NCBI GenBank assembly: GCA_025093985.1 | Contig: JACAAK010000008.1 | Location: 682,001 to 746,000, forward strand | Source of the DNA: Calvatia gigantea | Lineage: Eukaryota > Basidiomycota > Agaricomycetes > Agaricales > Lycoperdaceae | Direction: 5' to 3' | DNA: 64,000 bases | Part shown: in pieces, positions 1 through 11,953 of the stretch | Layout of the letters: every line of letters begins with the position of its first letter | Numbering within the stretch: the first letter of the stretch is position 1 | Notes under the pieces: model-generated | What the model saw: only the letters and a program-made list of their open reading frames with translations | Told to the model about the DNA's origin: nothing | Databases searched by the model: none | Program-made: the position numbers and the translations under genes

Positions 1-2361
1 ATGCGTCGGTAACAGTTCACGTGCTGTTGATACATGCTTGCCCAATAAATAAGCCTCGTCCACTAAACCAAATTTAGCTCACCATTATTCCGCCCTAAAT
101 ACCCCAGGAACTTCGAGGAGGCGATTCATGCCCGAGCAACTGACGGTAACACAAGTCCCGACAGTACTGTACGCACGTGTGGAACGAAGCCCTCAGCCCG
201 TGCACCCGTGCAACGCCTGGTTGGAAGGGCTTGAATGCTCCGAGGAAACATATCCGAGACGTTCCAGTGACCCGCCCCGGGGTCGCTAGGAACTTCCCCT
301 ATGCCAGCGACCAACATTCATGGTTCATTCAAAACTGTACCTTCATATTGGTCGCGCGATACCCAAAACGCTTTTTCTTCGGAGGGTATAGAAGGGGTAA
401 TATAAGTAACATGAATTATTCATTCAAAAACAGGAGCGATGAAGATCTCGCACCGCCGATATCAGGGTAAATAGGCTAGGGCTGAGAATGGCTCGCTAGA
501 TCGGCATTATCTCCATTTTGTTACATTCCCGCTTGAAACGATTTTGGATAATGAGAATCTTCCACTACAACAATCAGATTTGTTCGGCCCAATGTTGTTA
601 CGGGACATGCCGCACACAACGCGAGTCGCTTGAGTTCCGACGATGCCGCCGGAGCGCAACCACATCGTTGCCACCCCGATCCCGGAGGGACCTTCTTAGA
701 ACTGCGAGGCTCCAACCAGCATTTAGTACATGCCTTCGCCCCTTCCCTCCATGAAGGTGGAGTGAAAACTGGTCAGATTTAAACTTGAGGTTGACCATTC
801 GTTCAGGATTTGAATCATCAATTTGTCCCGCGAATCTAGGATCCCCCGTGGCCCTATCGCCCTCGGCAGTTACAGTATTTTCTTGCCCACATTGGTCATC
901 AAATTCTCAACCTAAATAAAAAAACTTGATATCTTATCATATCGCAGTGATGGATCGGCCACCAACACGATTTTGTTGCAACATACCTGGGGACCCTGGA
1001 ATATACCCTATAATGTATGTCCGGAATCCGCCTCTTTTTGGCCAATTTCTAGAAAATATGTATGGCCTGCCGTCCGCCTACTCTGATGACTACCAGCTGA
1101 GGTGTGTTCGGCATCCGCCTACCCGCATCAGCAGCCAATCCCAGGCCGAGCTCGACCATCAGCAGACTTTCCATACACCCACTACATACTGTATTTAGCT
1201 AGCAAACACACAAAATTTGCTTTCCAAAGGCGTCTGCTGTTGACAATTCGAAATAAAGAATTTTACTGGGCAAAAAAACCGTTTTTTTTTTTTTTTGCGA
1301 ATTAAGCGCCCGCATTCACCTACTACCGTCCCCCGGCCGAAGATTCCGTCAGGTATCCGCCTAACATCGGGCACTTTCCGATTTTGCATCCGCCTATCGG
1401 GGTCCCCCGGATTTTGCGACATACCTCTGAGGGGATAATCAGGGGTCCTCATACCTGTTGTGATCAACCCACACCTGCAGTGTGTCGTCGCCACCCGCGG
1501 ACCTTCATTCGATTTTGGGAGAAAAATGTTCAGGCACGACTTACTCACCTGTGCCGATGCACGAGATTTCACCGACCGTCCGAGCGGCCTTGTTCGGGTC
1601 CCAAGGCGGGTTGTGGAATGTGTGTTTCAGCAATCCCCCGTTTACCATCGTTTGTCAACATTTAAGCTTTCCAGGCGCAGTAAACTACTCGTGGGGAGAG
1701 CTTCAAAACAGGGCAGCCACCGAAAAGTGGCACACATGCGTGTCTCATCACACATCTTATGATCCCAAATACTCAAGAATCGTTGGGGTGGTGAGTGCGC
1801 AGGAACAATGAAAGGCGGCCTGGACAATAGACAAGAGTATGAATTACTCGCATGTCCAGGCCACAAGGCATGGATAATCGGCATCCCAAATGTCCAGTTT
1901 CCGTGTCACGGAGACATGTTGTCGGACAACCCTTGATGCAGGGTGCCCCGAACCAACCACAATTGCCTTTCTAGATTCCACAGCACTGGGCTGGGTTTAA
2001 ACATCCCTCCTTCGAGTTATTGGCACAATGGCCCGCCTCTTTTTCCACTTAAATTCTTCATCATAAAAATTAACGTGCCTCCAGACAGTGGCTTTTTGCC
2101 TGCCCTCAAAATTTCCCCTGTTTTCTGGCTTGTCCCTTCCCCTTGCCAATACGGCGATTTAACTTCTGACAACATGACTAAGAAGTCAACCGAACATCGC
2201 CGACCTTGTGGGCGAGTCGCCACCAGTAAATACATCCAGCCACCCCGCTTCTCGCGGACCGCGAGTGAGATCCTCGGACACCCGCCTTACTATCTCCTCG
2301 CGCCCAAGCATCAGTATGAACCACAATTTTTGGCACCGCAGGTGGGCAAATAACATTCATT
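1..2361. other. Intergenic region, no supported gene
   Basis: I find no convincing coding stretch here. Reading frames are short, overlap on both strands and show no recognisable domain. The region holds a 17-nt T run near 1281-1297 and several copies of the short word atccgcct between about 1025 and 1395, neither of which I can interpret. Confidence 0.5.
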
Positions 2362-2386
2362 CCTCTCAGACTTCGGTCTGAAGAGG
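2362..2386 (+). other. UUCG-tetraloop hairpin upstream of the 2414 gene
   Basis: The arms cctctcagac (2362-2371) and gtctgaagagg (2376-2386) pair over 10 bp with one bulged A and enclose the loop ttcg, closed by C-G. The C(UUCG)G tetraloop is known to be unusually stable in RNA. It lies just upstream of, or in the leader or first intron of, the hypothetical gene that follows. A role in transcript structure is inference. Confidence 0.4.
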
Positions 2387-2413
2387 CACAGAATTAAGCT
2401 GACCTAGTTTTAG

Positions 2414-3823
2414 GTTTATTCGCAGCCACAAACTGCCCAGCCAGCAGCCACGCCTTTCTATCCGACAACGACCGGAGGAGCGCCATTGGCACTGCCCGCC
2501 CCAACAAAAGTATGTCTGTAATATTAACAACCTTCGTAAGGACTTACTTGCTCTTTTAGTTTGTGGCCCAAGTTCATCGCGCCGCCCCCACAAGCGCTCC
2601 CACCGAGTGGTCCGGTGTTATATCAACCGACTATTTTGGTTATAGCCCTTCTCCCCTTGGCCTCTTTGCCACTGCGTACCACGCACCCCCACCTCCCCTA
2701 CCCTCCGGCCTGAAGGCCCGACCTGACGAAGTATTTCATCCCGCCCCTCGTCGACCAATACTCCTGCCAGACGTCAGGGCCTCCCTTCTCCTACCGAATT
2801 CTACGGACCAGGCATCCCATATGCCGGTGTCGAAGACCGTAAGGCCACCACAAAAATTACATATAATTCCATCCGACTACAACTTCAACGTCGGGGCAAT
2901 TTTCCGCGAAGGCAGTCGCTTCCTCCCTCCTGCGACAGCCACCTCTAACGCCTTGTCGATGCCCATACCACCTAGCGGGAGTTCTCCTGTTTTAGAACAC
3001 AGGCACCACCGCGAGGAAGCTCCCCCCGGTACCTTACCAGCTATAAGCCAACCAACAGACCCTGCCCTCCAGGTTATCGTCGATGGAGTAAGACGAAGGT
3101 TCAGCTGTTTTATTGACTACCGCTGGCTTGGAGCGATTATCGTGCCTGAAATCGACACGATCCCCGGCAAATTCCTCACCACTCAAGGTGAAGCTCAATA
3201 CCAGAAGACCGTCCGCTCTTGGGTCATGACCAACACCGGAGTCACTATCTACGAGAAGATAAAGGAAGTCCTTGCTGACAGATCTCTCTGTGATCAAGGA
3301 CGGTGCAAAGTATCGTATGTCTGGCTCGTGCTTCTGGTGAGAGAGATCCTTGTCCTATCTCCTCATGCCCAGGAATTAGGAGTTCTCGTCCGACTTGGAG
3401 CTCTTGAATTAGACCCTTGTGATCCCTCTTTCCGCTTCTTTCCATTAAGGAAGGCTGTGTGGGAACTCCTAGAGGCGATGAACTTCAGATATTCCGGTGG
3501 AAGCTCTTACGACACCTATATCTCACAGCAGCGAGTCCAGGATCACTGCCGTAAAGGTCATGTACATATATCAATGGCCGGTTGGTACCCAGCTCTTTCT
3601 TGCTTAAAGATTCCCATAATTGATGTTTTTCTTTCCAGAGGCTCCCTTTTCAACCTTGTACTCGAGGCCTGGGCGTCGTTCTCATGGGCAGAATCCGGAT
3701 AGAGTAACCTATACGAACGCACTAAGGGGCACCCTTCTCAAACTACTCAATGATGGGTGCGGACTCGACTACCTCTTCCTTGCGAGATGTTTATACCTCG
3801 ACTCCAACGGCTCAAGCAACTAA
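2414..3823 (+). CDS. Hypothetical protein, spliced, 5' end unresolved
   Basis: I do not recognise this family. A long frame runs from 2560 to 3550. The intron 3551-3638 (GTAAAG...TTCCAG, 88 nt) joins it in frame to a terminal exon 3639-3823 ending SNGSSN-stop. A probable upstream intron at 2510-2559 (GTATGT...TTTTAG) joins it in frame to a Pro/Ala/Thr-rich exon that begins after a candidate acceptor at 2413; the start codon was not found. The N-terminal third is low-complexity and proline-rich, as in many basidiomycete nuclear or regulatory proteins. The C-terminal half is more globular, with alternating hydrophobic and charged segments. No catalytic motif, membrane segment or signal peptide is visible. 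Two introns that restore one frame make it very likely a real gene. Confidence 0.5.
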
Positions 3824-5753
3824 ACATTCTCAATGATGATTCTGTTTGATCCCGTCGTTAAAATTTGTGTATGTGCCACCTTTGTTTGGACTCGTAATTC
3901 TCTTGTTGTCTGTGTTGTTATCTGTCTATCCCGCTTGTGTATCTCATGGTGGATCTACTTATCATGTAGTAAATAGACTAACCTGTATGAGAATTGGTGG
4001 GCTGCACATGTCTTGTTTTCCTTGGCAGAAGTGTCACAGCGGAACTCATCTAATCAACATGTTTCGGTTCCATGGCCTTGACAACCGAATCCAATTTCAC
4101 CATTTGATTAGTATCACTCGATACTGAGCCCCCTTGGAGAAAAGATGGTCGAGCAAGGCGCATAGGTTACATGCGGCCGTGCCGGCCGCCGTCTAGACAG
4201 GACTGTTCCACCTGGAGACCCTTAGCCCCATTAACAGTTGTGGCCTGACTTCCCTCCAAGCAGCACCGGATTAGGGCAAACATGACTTCACAGTTCTAAT
4301 GACTCTGTGCGATGTGACCCTTTTCGTGCAGTGTTCGAGTTGCACTCAGGCTCCCCGAGGAGGAACCACATGCACGTTATGATGTCATGGTACTGCATTT
4401 TCGAAGTCAAACGGATTTGTAGGCCACTCCAAGGATTAAGTAAACAAGGACTTCAAAAAGAAACTCCGTAATCCTTTCTCCTTCGGCATTCTCAGCAACA
4501 GTCTTGTCATTGCATTCCTCATGGGCGGCAGGCTCGGATCTCCGTACAACGGCGTTAAACGAGGTAGTATATCATCAGCTGCAAATCCCGGGATCACAAG
4601 GGGAGCGACGATCACTGGCCACCAGGACAGTGTCACCAACGAAGGACGTATTCGTTATGTCCATGGAATAGAGACTCGCGATGATCGAAGAGCGATCGAT
4701 GGTTTAGATAAGCTCTAGACGCGTGCCTCACCTCCAAGGTGAACTACGGTACAAATGTGGAGGGCTTCACTCCGCAACCATCCCCCGTTTGATAAGGGTC
4801 TAGGTTCTAGGTGAATATGCCAGGATGCTATCAGAAGCATCCTTATGTGTTTTCTTGTTAAAAGATGACGTGTTGCCCATATCTTCTGAGGTTTGCTTCC
4901 CCCCGGTGCCGTTGGGCTCATTATAACTTATGAACATGCGCCGTCGGTATGTTTAGTAGTGTTATTAATAGCGTCTGGGGTTAACCGCGGTCCGGAGCCT
5001 GGTGTTGCCATCGAGTCGATGGCAACACTACCGGGGCCTCCTGGCCTAGAACCAGGAGAACAGATAAACGTTAGCGTACAGTGCTTTTGTGTGGTATCAA
5101 GGAAGGATGTTGGTCGGTTCAATGAGGATAATTTGGACGTTATATCCTAATCATTGATTAAGCCGCGAAGAGTCTCGGACAGTCCGATGATACTGGTTTG
5201 GGGACCTCGGCAGATCACGTTTTGGCAGATTAAAGCGAACAATCATTTCCATTCTTCTTGTCGGAAGGGGCCCACTATGGTAGCCCTGTTAGCTGCATTA
5301 TCCATCCTCGTTGCCTCCATAAGACTCAATACTGTCATGCCGAGAAACATTGCAACAATACATACCCGGTGACCTCGATACTCCTACCTTTGTGATACTT
5401 CTTGCGAGGACCACGCTCGCCACAAGCCTTTTGCGGAGAATCATTGTCAGTGAAGGAATCCTATGCTCCAATTGTACAAGTTGGCTGGTTTCAGTTGCAC
5501 CCAGAAGTAGTGTTGTTCGAGGCTCTGGCAGCGTAGCCTTATGTAGATAAATTTTGCTCGTATAAGGATAAGCGCTCGAGCCGGTGAACAACACTAGATC
5601 GATGATACAACTAGAAACGAACCACATCCAAAGAGGAAAATCAAGGCAGGTTTTTGTTGTTTGGCGTTCAGAAGAGGAAAAGGATATGTGCGGGTCAAGT
5701 GGCGTATAAAAACGGTATGATTTGAGGGAGGGAGAGGCATACCCAGGTCAACG
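3824..5753. other. Intergenic region, no supported gene
   Basis: No frame here has recognisable coding character or sensible splice joins. The only structure I can point to is the 27-bp palindrome at 5002-5028, annotated separately. Confidence 0.45.
5002..5028. repeat. 27-bp perfect palindrome with 1-nt centre
   Basis: Arm gtgttgccatcga (5002-5014), centre g (5015), arm tcgatggcaacac (5016-5028). All 13 pairs match. It stands alone in an intergenic stretch about 730 bp upstream of the lyase gene. It could be a dimeric-regulator site, a transposon relic or chance. Confidence 0.7.
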
Positions 5754-6792
5754 ATGAAATTCACCGCTTCTTTGTGTGCCATTTCCTTGCTCGCAACCGC
5801 GGGAGTGCTCTCCGCAACGCCTCTCGACGCCGCTAAACGAGCGGCTGGCTCAATGTCGACATTGTTCCCCGTGCCCGGCAGTCCACGCTGGACGACGCTC
5901 GCGGGGGCATCAGGATCGCTCGCACTGAGCAACTCAACGCTCAGACCGCAGTAACAGTCCTCTCGAGATGTCCCTACACCTTCCAAAATGCACCTGATGG
6001 GACCAAGTCTTTGAAAGCTCATTACCCGGCGGGTTCCTACAAGCCTAGCGAAAATCCTTGCGGCGGCGTATCGTTCTACGCCCCTGGCCCTTCATCTGTG
6101 GATCTCACTACGGCAAAAGAGGCACTTTTCAGTTACTCTATTTACTTTCCCCAGTGGATTCAAGTTCGTGAAAGGAGGAAAAATTCCCGGGTTGTGTAAG
6201 TACCCTTCGGTCCGTCGACACAAGGCTTAGGTGCTAACAAAAAACGTAGACGGAGGTGACAACGAGAGCACAGCCGTCTCTTGTTCCGGCGGTCGCAGGG
6301 ACACCACCTGCTGGTCTGCCCGCCTGATGTGGAGAGCCAACGGCGCTGGAGAACTCTACCTCTATCTTCCTCCCTACGACGATCCACGCTTCACGGCCAA
6401 TGCGAAGCTCTGTTCGATGCCAAATTCCCTGTGCGACTCCACCTATGGCATTTCCGTAAGCAGGGGATCTTATTCGTTTCCAACTGGCCAATGGACGACC
6501 GTAGCGGAGCGCGTGAGGCTCAACGATCCTAATAAGGCGAACGGAGAAATCGAGTTGTTCGTCAATGGGAAGAGTGTCATCAACCTTTCCGGTATCATCT
6601 TGAGTGATAGCTCTGCTGGCCGAATTCGTGGCATGTTTGTCCAGAGCTTCTTCGGAGGTAAGTCCAGATTCCCAGAATGCTGAAAACTGTCCATTGAGGA
6701 GCATGATAGGTTCAACTAGCGACTGGGCGACGCCGATAGATCAAGATGTATATTTTGCCAACCTTGGAGCTGAGATTATCTCGAAATGGTGA
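5754..6792 (+). CDS. Secreted polysaccharide lyase, PL14 (alginate/glucuronan lyase-like), with two frameshifts
   Basis: Predicted extracellular lyase that would cleave uronic-acid polysaccharides by beta-elimination. The N-terminus (MKFTASLCAISLLATAG) is a signal peptide followed by a KR dibasic site. The rest follows the basidiomycete PL14 pattern: SLKAHYPAGSYKPS, GGVSFYAPGPSSVDL, PGLYGGDNES, SCSGGRRDTTCWSARLMWR, WTTVAERVRLND, IELFVNGKSVINLSG, FFGGST, DWATPIDQDVYFANL. Exons are 5754-6195, 6250-6657 and 6710-6792, with introns 6196-6249 and 6658-6709 (both GTAAGT...AG) that join in frame and recreate the family motifs. One base appears missing near 5948 (frame reaches TAA at 5952-5954) and one extra base sits in the CCCC run at 6149-6152. 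Between them about 200 nt still encode family-like residues in the shifted frame. It is therefore either a recent pseudogene or a correct gene with two assembly indels. The precise substrate cannot be read from sequence. Confidence 0.8.
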
Positions 6793-7173
6793 TCACCAGT
6801 TTTTGAGATGCGAATCCTTCGTGAGGAAGCTAGACGGCGATTGAGTGTAACAATAGGTCCTTTGTCCTCGTATTACATAAATGTTGTACCACCAAGAACA
6901 TGATTCCGGAATTTGTGTCTTCGCTCGCGATGTGAAACGACGGGGAGCTGAGCTGGCCAAGGGTCGAAGAGGAGGTCAAGTCGGTCGTGTTTGTGATCCG
7001 TTCTGATTTCGATTTCGTGTTCACCCACAAATTGAAAACGCTTACAAATCGGTCAAGGGCCACGTGAGTAATGTTGTAAATCGCGATTCGCAATTTCAAC
7101 TCCGCTACCTACCGTTGTTCAAACATTTCAGTTTCGACTTTCGACTTCCCCGCACACAGATTTTATCACAACC
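6793..7173. other. Intergenic spacer between lyase and E2 gene
   Basis: About 380 bp between two genes on the same strand, presumably holding the lyase 3' end and the E2 promoter. I see no convincing core element. Confidence 0.4.
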
Positions 7174-8256
7174 ATGGTACGTACAATTACTGGGAAGGGT
7201 GCCGGTGCTTAAATTGTTAACAGGTTTCTCCTGCTGTCGCACGCCGCTTGATGCGAGAACTCGCGGAGCTCAGGAAGAACCCACCTGAAGGGATTCGTGT
7301 TCAGACAAATGAGGAAGATATGCTGAACCTCACTGGAATTATCGAGGGACCAGGTATGTGGTATGGTCTACTCGGTTTTCGATTCGACACTTATCCGGCG
7401 ACCCAGAGGGTACACCTTATGCTGGTGGTTACTTCAAGGTCAAGTTCAACTTCACTGAAGAATTCCCTGCGGCACCACCGAAATGTCAGTCCTTCACCTC
7501 ACTGTATTTGTAGATCTAATGAAATTCGGAACAGGTTGGTTCGCAACGAAAATCTTCCATCCGAACGTTTCAAGTGCGGGTGAAATCTGTGTCAACACTC
7601 TAAAGAAAGACTGGCAGTCTTCATTTGGCATTAGCCACATCTTGGTGACAGTCAAATGCCTCCTCATCTACCCCAATCCTGAATCAGCACTCGATGAAGA
7701 GGCAGGAAAACTTCTCCTGGAGGATTACGAGAGCTACTGTAGTCGTGCTAAATTGATCACGAGTGTGCACGCGACACCACGCGTCAAGCCTGTCGAGTTC
7801 AACGAGCCTTCATCGACTAAGCCATCATCGTCCACTACGTCATGTTCGACTCCTTCAGCTTCCACCTCTTCTTCTAAACCTACATCTACGACCTCGGCTA
7901 ATACATCAACAGCGCTACCATCCTCAACTGTTCCGTCTGTCCCTACACCTCTCCTGCCCCGGCCTGTTGTCACACGGAAGTCGGCTTCGCCTTCTCCACA
8001 GCCACATCCACTCAAAGCTGGGCTTACCGCGGAGAAAGAAGGGGCAGCCAAAGATAAGGACCGTCATCCATCACCTTCGCCTCTTGCCACTGCAGATGCG
8101 AATGTCGGGGGGAATAGAAAGCCAGCGCCGGGCTTGGGGCTGAGCATTGAGAATAATGCGCTGCCTACTGGTGCCACGAAAGCAGTCAAGAGGGCCGCCA
8201 CGGGGAGTGCTACGACGAATGCCGAAAAGAGGAAGAAGGCATTGAAGAGACTGTAG
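7174..8256 (+). CDS. Ubiquitin-conjugating enzyme E2, UBE2S-like (APC/C chain-elongating type)
   Basis: E2 enzyme that transfers ubiquitin from its active-site cysteine. UBE2S proteins extend K11-linked chains on anaphase-promoting-complex substrates. Exons are 7174-7176 (the ATG alone), 7224-7353, 7407-7484 and 7535-8256. The three introns (47, 53 and 50 nt) are GT-AG and the joins give an uninterrupted UBC fold: [48 protein letters not shown] then GEICVN (catalytic Cys codon 7588-7590), [26 protein letters not shown]. This is the UBE2S version of the domain. A Ser/Thr/Pro-rich tail of about 170 residues follows and ends KRKKALKRL, resembling the basic LRRL-type C-terminus by which UBE2S docks on the APC/C. 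The start is set by the conserved [14 protein letters not shown] reading through the first splice. Well supported. Confidence 0.92.
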
Positions 8257-9555
8257 TAGGTTGTAGTTGCAGCATATTGTGGATGGTTACTTTCTGGCCT
8301 TCACCGCTTGGGTTATTAAAATGGGGACATTTACTGTTGTGTTTTGATCCTTGCTTTCCACCGTTAATGCATTAGTATCTCCATATCCTTCCTTGCGGAC
8401 TCCATGTTGCTGGCGCTTCTTCCCCAGGAGATCCGAAGAAGTGAATAATTTAGCAAGTTCCGATCTTTGATCACATATGATTGTGACTTAGTTCTGGAAC
8501 AAAGGCGAGTAAAATGAAGTAGCTGTGCAGTAAATCTGGATCCATCATTTACCCCTTGAACTTGGAAGGGATGCGGGCGCTCACTAGTAGGGCGGGCACC
8601 GATTGTCTCCGGTTGCTCAATAACCCTCGTGAGCAAGCTGTGCAGAGGCAGAGGTCAAAAATCGTGGAATTTTAACGGACAGACGCCGCCGAAGTCCTGT
8701 AATTTGGCTCGGCCCAGCGGTGGATCCATCCCGAGGTTCTCAGTCAGTAATGGTTTCATGCCTCTTAATACATTCCGAGCCGCCATTCCTTGCGTAACGA
8801 AGGTTAATACGCATGTAATAATGAAGCTACGTTTGAGAGATATCGCCGGGTCCCCCACCCCATCAAATCACTCCATTGTGTGCAATGCCTCTGCCCACGT
8901 AACCCAGAAACAAGATCACCGCACTGCTACGCTCACGTTTCTTACGGGCTGATTCCTACATCGCTTCTTGTACACCATCTTGATCTCCTCATCAGCAACT
9001 GTACTTACATAGCACTCTCATTGATCCCGATGCATCCGCCCGAGATATCACAACCCGGTGGAAACCCAGATTGATTGTCGCTCCCAACTTAGGAAGTCTG
9101 CTTTGCATGATTATCGATTCGGTCCCGATGCAACCACTATACCTCGTATCCAAGTTACCGAGCCGGGCAGATCATCTTGCCTTAGAAACACTATGCGCGA
9201 CAATCTTGAGGTTATTCCGGGAAATGCACTACAACCAAGTGTTGTATTCTCAAAGTTCCGTTCCTACTTCATTCCGTGTGGGTTCAGGGCATGCTGAGGG
9301 CCCAGACGGTACTACATTCTCCGACGTGGTCTGCCACATTATCGAATCATGGGGGGATATTCTACTGTCCAATTCCGTGTGGACTTGGATAATCGGGGGG
9401 TCGTGCGCACAAGATAAATTTACCACCGGTCATACGGCACCGTGATGCGCTGATCGCCGATTATTTGTCCGGTCTTCTAAAGCAAACATTGGCCTTCTGG
9501 CTGTCCCATGCATACTTCGCAGCCGGTGTTGACGGGTACACCACTGTAATTCACC
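8257..9555. other. Intergenic region, no supported gene
   Basis: Several 60-125 codon frames are open here, the longest 9071-9445 (+). None shows a recognisable motif or a splice join that lengthens it. I treat the stretch as intergenic. Confidence 0.4.
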
Positions 9556-10757
9556 ATGCAGCAACCCCAGACTCCGGTATCTTCGACTACCACCAGGTAC
9601 ATAATACAAACGTGAGTAATTTCGTGTTTATTAATTGCGCCGTTTCGTTAATCTAATGTCAAGCACGGATGTATTACAGGATATGCGTGTAAACGTATAC
9701 GAGGAACATACACCAGACAATGTGGTGTGGTACAAGGTATGCGAATACGCTTTCATATAAGCTATTTTCCCCAGAAATTAATCCCATGCGAAGGAACGAT
9801 TCCTTGGTGACAATGAGATCATCGAACAAGTCGTCGTAGGTTGCATTTCTTGCTACAACAAATGATATATATTGCTCATGGACTGTTCATGTAGCACAAT
9901 CACACCTTCTAAAGTATGCTGGACGATACACCGTCCCTTTCGCGGGTGGTACATCCGCCTCCGTGCACCCATGTTTCCACCAGGTGTCTTTATACCCCTC
10001 ACGCCAGTCCCTCAAGATTCGCCATACCACGTCGATGCATCGTTGACTTTGTCCTCTCGCACTAATCCTACGCCTGCACAAGACAACAAACCAGCTTCCG
10101 GTCCAAAGGAGTTTGACGCTACAAGACGACAGCAGTCAAGCAAGCATCCACTCGTACCCACCCACACCTCCCGCCACAAACGTCCGTTCACTGCCGCCCA
10201 GCTCGGGTCCACCACAATCGCAAATCACTCAATTCATACTCGCTCCTTTAGGTGTAGCACCCTTGCCTCAATCACCATCTTCCCAACCATCTTTCTTTTC
10301 TCGCGCACTCTCGATACTTAAAGCACACAGCCCAGCCCACTCGAACTCGTTCACAATTTCTCGTGTACCTTTGAACACACCGTTATCTCCACCACCTCCG
10401 TATACACTCAACCTACCTGCAGCGGAGGCGTCTCGGTCGACGGTGGCGTTAACGACGTCAGTGACTGTTTCTCCTAATTCCCCTCCCGCGGTGCCTTTAC
10501 ATGCACCGCTGCTTACATTCCACGATCAAACATCTGTTCTCACCGTACGTTCACTCACGGGATTATTGGAGGTAAATAAATCAGAGGAAGTTTTGTTGGG
10601 CGTTGATACAAGTTTTTGGATTGCGGTTGCACTGACTTATCTAGATTTTCTGGAGGAACGTGAGGTGAGTTCCTGGTCCTTAGTATTTGATCCTGGTATC
10701 ATAGCATCTAACATATTTGGCAACTCTTAGAGCTATCTCGCGGCTGTCAATGACTGA
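9556..10757 (+). CDS. Conserved-looking hypothetical protein, spliced, with frame changes
   Basis: I cannot name this family with confidence. Proposed start ATG 9556 (MQQPQTPVSSTT); introns about 9612-9679, 9737-9793, 9840-9894 and 10665-10730. Recognisable stretches are MRVNVYEEHTPDNVVWYK, ERFLGDNEIIEQVVV, SHLLKYAGRYTVPFAGG, then FPPGVFIPLTPVPQDSPYH, a Pro/Ser-rich linker, and a C-terminus ending KSEEVLLGVDTSFWIAVAL, FLEEREv-SYLAAVND-stop. The last intron (GTGAGT...TTAG) joins in frame to the 27-nt terminal exon 10731-10757. The frame moves from phase 0 to phase 2 near 9960 and back near 10112, because phase 0 meets a stop between these points. Exon 1 also joins out of frame. These are either indels in the sequence or true damage. 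No membrane segment or signal peptide is evident. Confidence 0.5.
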
Positions 10758-10911
10758 TAGCTATTGGCCTCCGGGAAAGTATAAAGTATGAGCGGAGATT
10801 GGGTGGGATGCGTATTATGTAGTCTGCGTAGGTAAGCTCGAAGGATGTAATTAGGACAATGGAATGGAGTTGAAGGTCGAACGCAACATTATAAGGTATT
10901 CAACTAATGAA

Positions 10912-11953
10912 TCAAGCGTTAAAGGCCTGGTTGTTTGAAGGCCTTCTCGAATCAGCCTGTGCTCTGGTTCGCTCTTTCGCGTAATAGAACTTCAAGTTCG
11001 TTCCCTCAAGGGGTTTCTCTTGGAACGTCTCAAGGACGGTCATGGCGGTTTCGACGTCGGTAAATTGAACGAAGGCTTTCTCAGTATCTTGGCCAACAAC
11101 ATCCTTCACTATACCAACGTTAGACCACCTTCGGGAACAAGAAGGGAATACAAGTGATACGCACTAAAGTCCACGCGCAGAATTTTTTCTTGATAATCGC
11201 CCAACATCTGTCTCAGTAGACGATCGTCACCAGGCTTGGGGTAGTTAGCGATGTGGAGAGTCTTGTTAGGCCTCCCTACGCTCTTTTCTTTGGCTCTGTC
11301 GTTGCGCCGGCCCTGTCGCGGCAAATTTTTGGCAAAGGTAATTCGTAGGTCCCGGTTGAGCAGCACGAAAGGCTCTTCCGTACTTGATTGAACTACGGCA
11401 GCGGCTTCCACCGGTGATTTGAACTCGACAAAGGCGTAACCCAACTGGCGACCTTCAGCGTCAGCGCCTGGTTGAAGTAACAAGTGATGCGGGGTAAGTT
11501 GGGGATAAGGAGATATACGCAATACGGAGAAAATTACTTGCCTATCTTAATGTGTTGAATTTGACCATATGATGACAAGAGTTCGCGAATTTCTCCTTCT
11601 TCGGCACTGTATGGGATATTACCGACGTATAGAAAGCGTCGATCTGGAACCCCAGCGTCCTCCGCCACGCCGGTGTCGGCCGTCTGCGAATGAGGAGTGG
11701 CGTCTGTAGCAGGTGTTTGAGCAGCAGGCGTAACTGGAGCCTCCTCGAAAAGCGAACGCGAGATGGAGAATGTCCGTTGTGAAAGTATTTGAGATTTTTG
11801 CGCCGAGAGCGCGAGCACAGACTTTTGGGACTGGTGACGGAAAGGAACGGTGAGCCTTGCTGAGAACGCGAGACGGGCTTGTTGACGGAGGAGGTTGCTA
11901 AACATTGTGGTGGTTGTGGTTGGAGGTCGGCTTGCCGGTGTAACAAGGACCAT
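10912..11953 (-). CDS. Two-RRM RNA-binding protein, probably mitochondrial
   Basis: RNA-binding protein with two RNA-recognition motifs. Exons on the minus strand are 11953-11542, 11467-11165 and 11108-10912. The first intron (11541-11468) has a GC-AG boundary (AG|GCAAGT...CAG); the second (11164-11109) starts GTGCGT. RRM1 has RNP2 RFLYVGNIPYS and RNP1 LGYAFVEF; RRM2 begins KTLHIANYPKP and has KAFVQFTDVETAM in the RNP1 position. The second methionine (codon at 11908, MFSNLLRQQARLAFSARL) opens an Arg/Ser-rich, acid-free stretch typical of a mitochondrial presequence, so translation may start there rather than at 11953. The C-terminus is basic (FYYAKERTRA) and ends QAFNA. Reading frame intact. 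Its RNA target cannot be told from sequence. Confidence 0.85.

Noticed and set aside
1281..1297. T run as a transcription terminator
   Set aside because: No gene ends next to it, and a homopolymer alone is not evidence of a terminator in fungal DNA.
1025..1395. Repeated atccgcct word as an interspersed repeat array
   Set aside because: Spacing is irregular and the flanks do not align; likely coincidence or too degenerate to call.
4893..5150. 85-codon plus-strand frame spanning the palindrome
   Set aside because: The peptide symmetry comes from the DNA palindrome; there is no other coding evidence.
9071..9445. 125-codon plus-strand frame as a gene
   Set aside because: No recognisable motif, no splice join extending it, and a competing frame in the same place.
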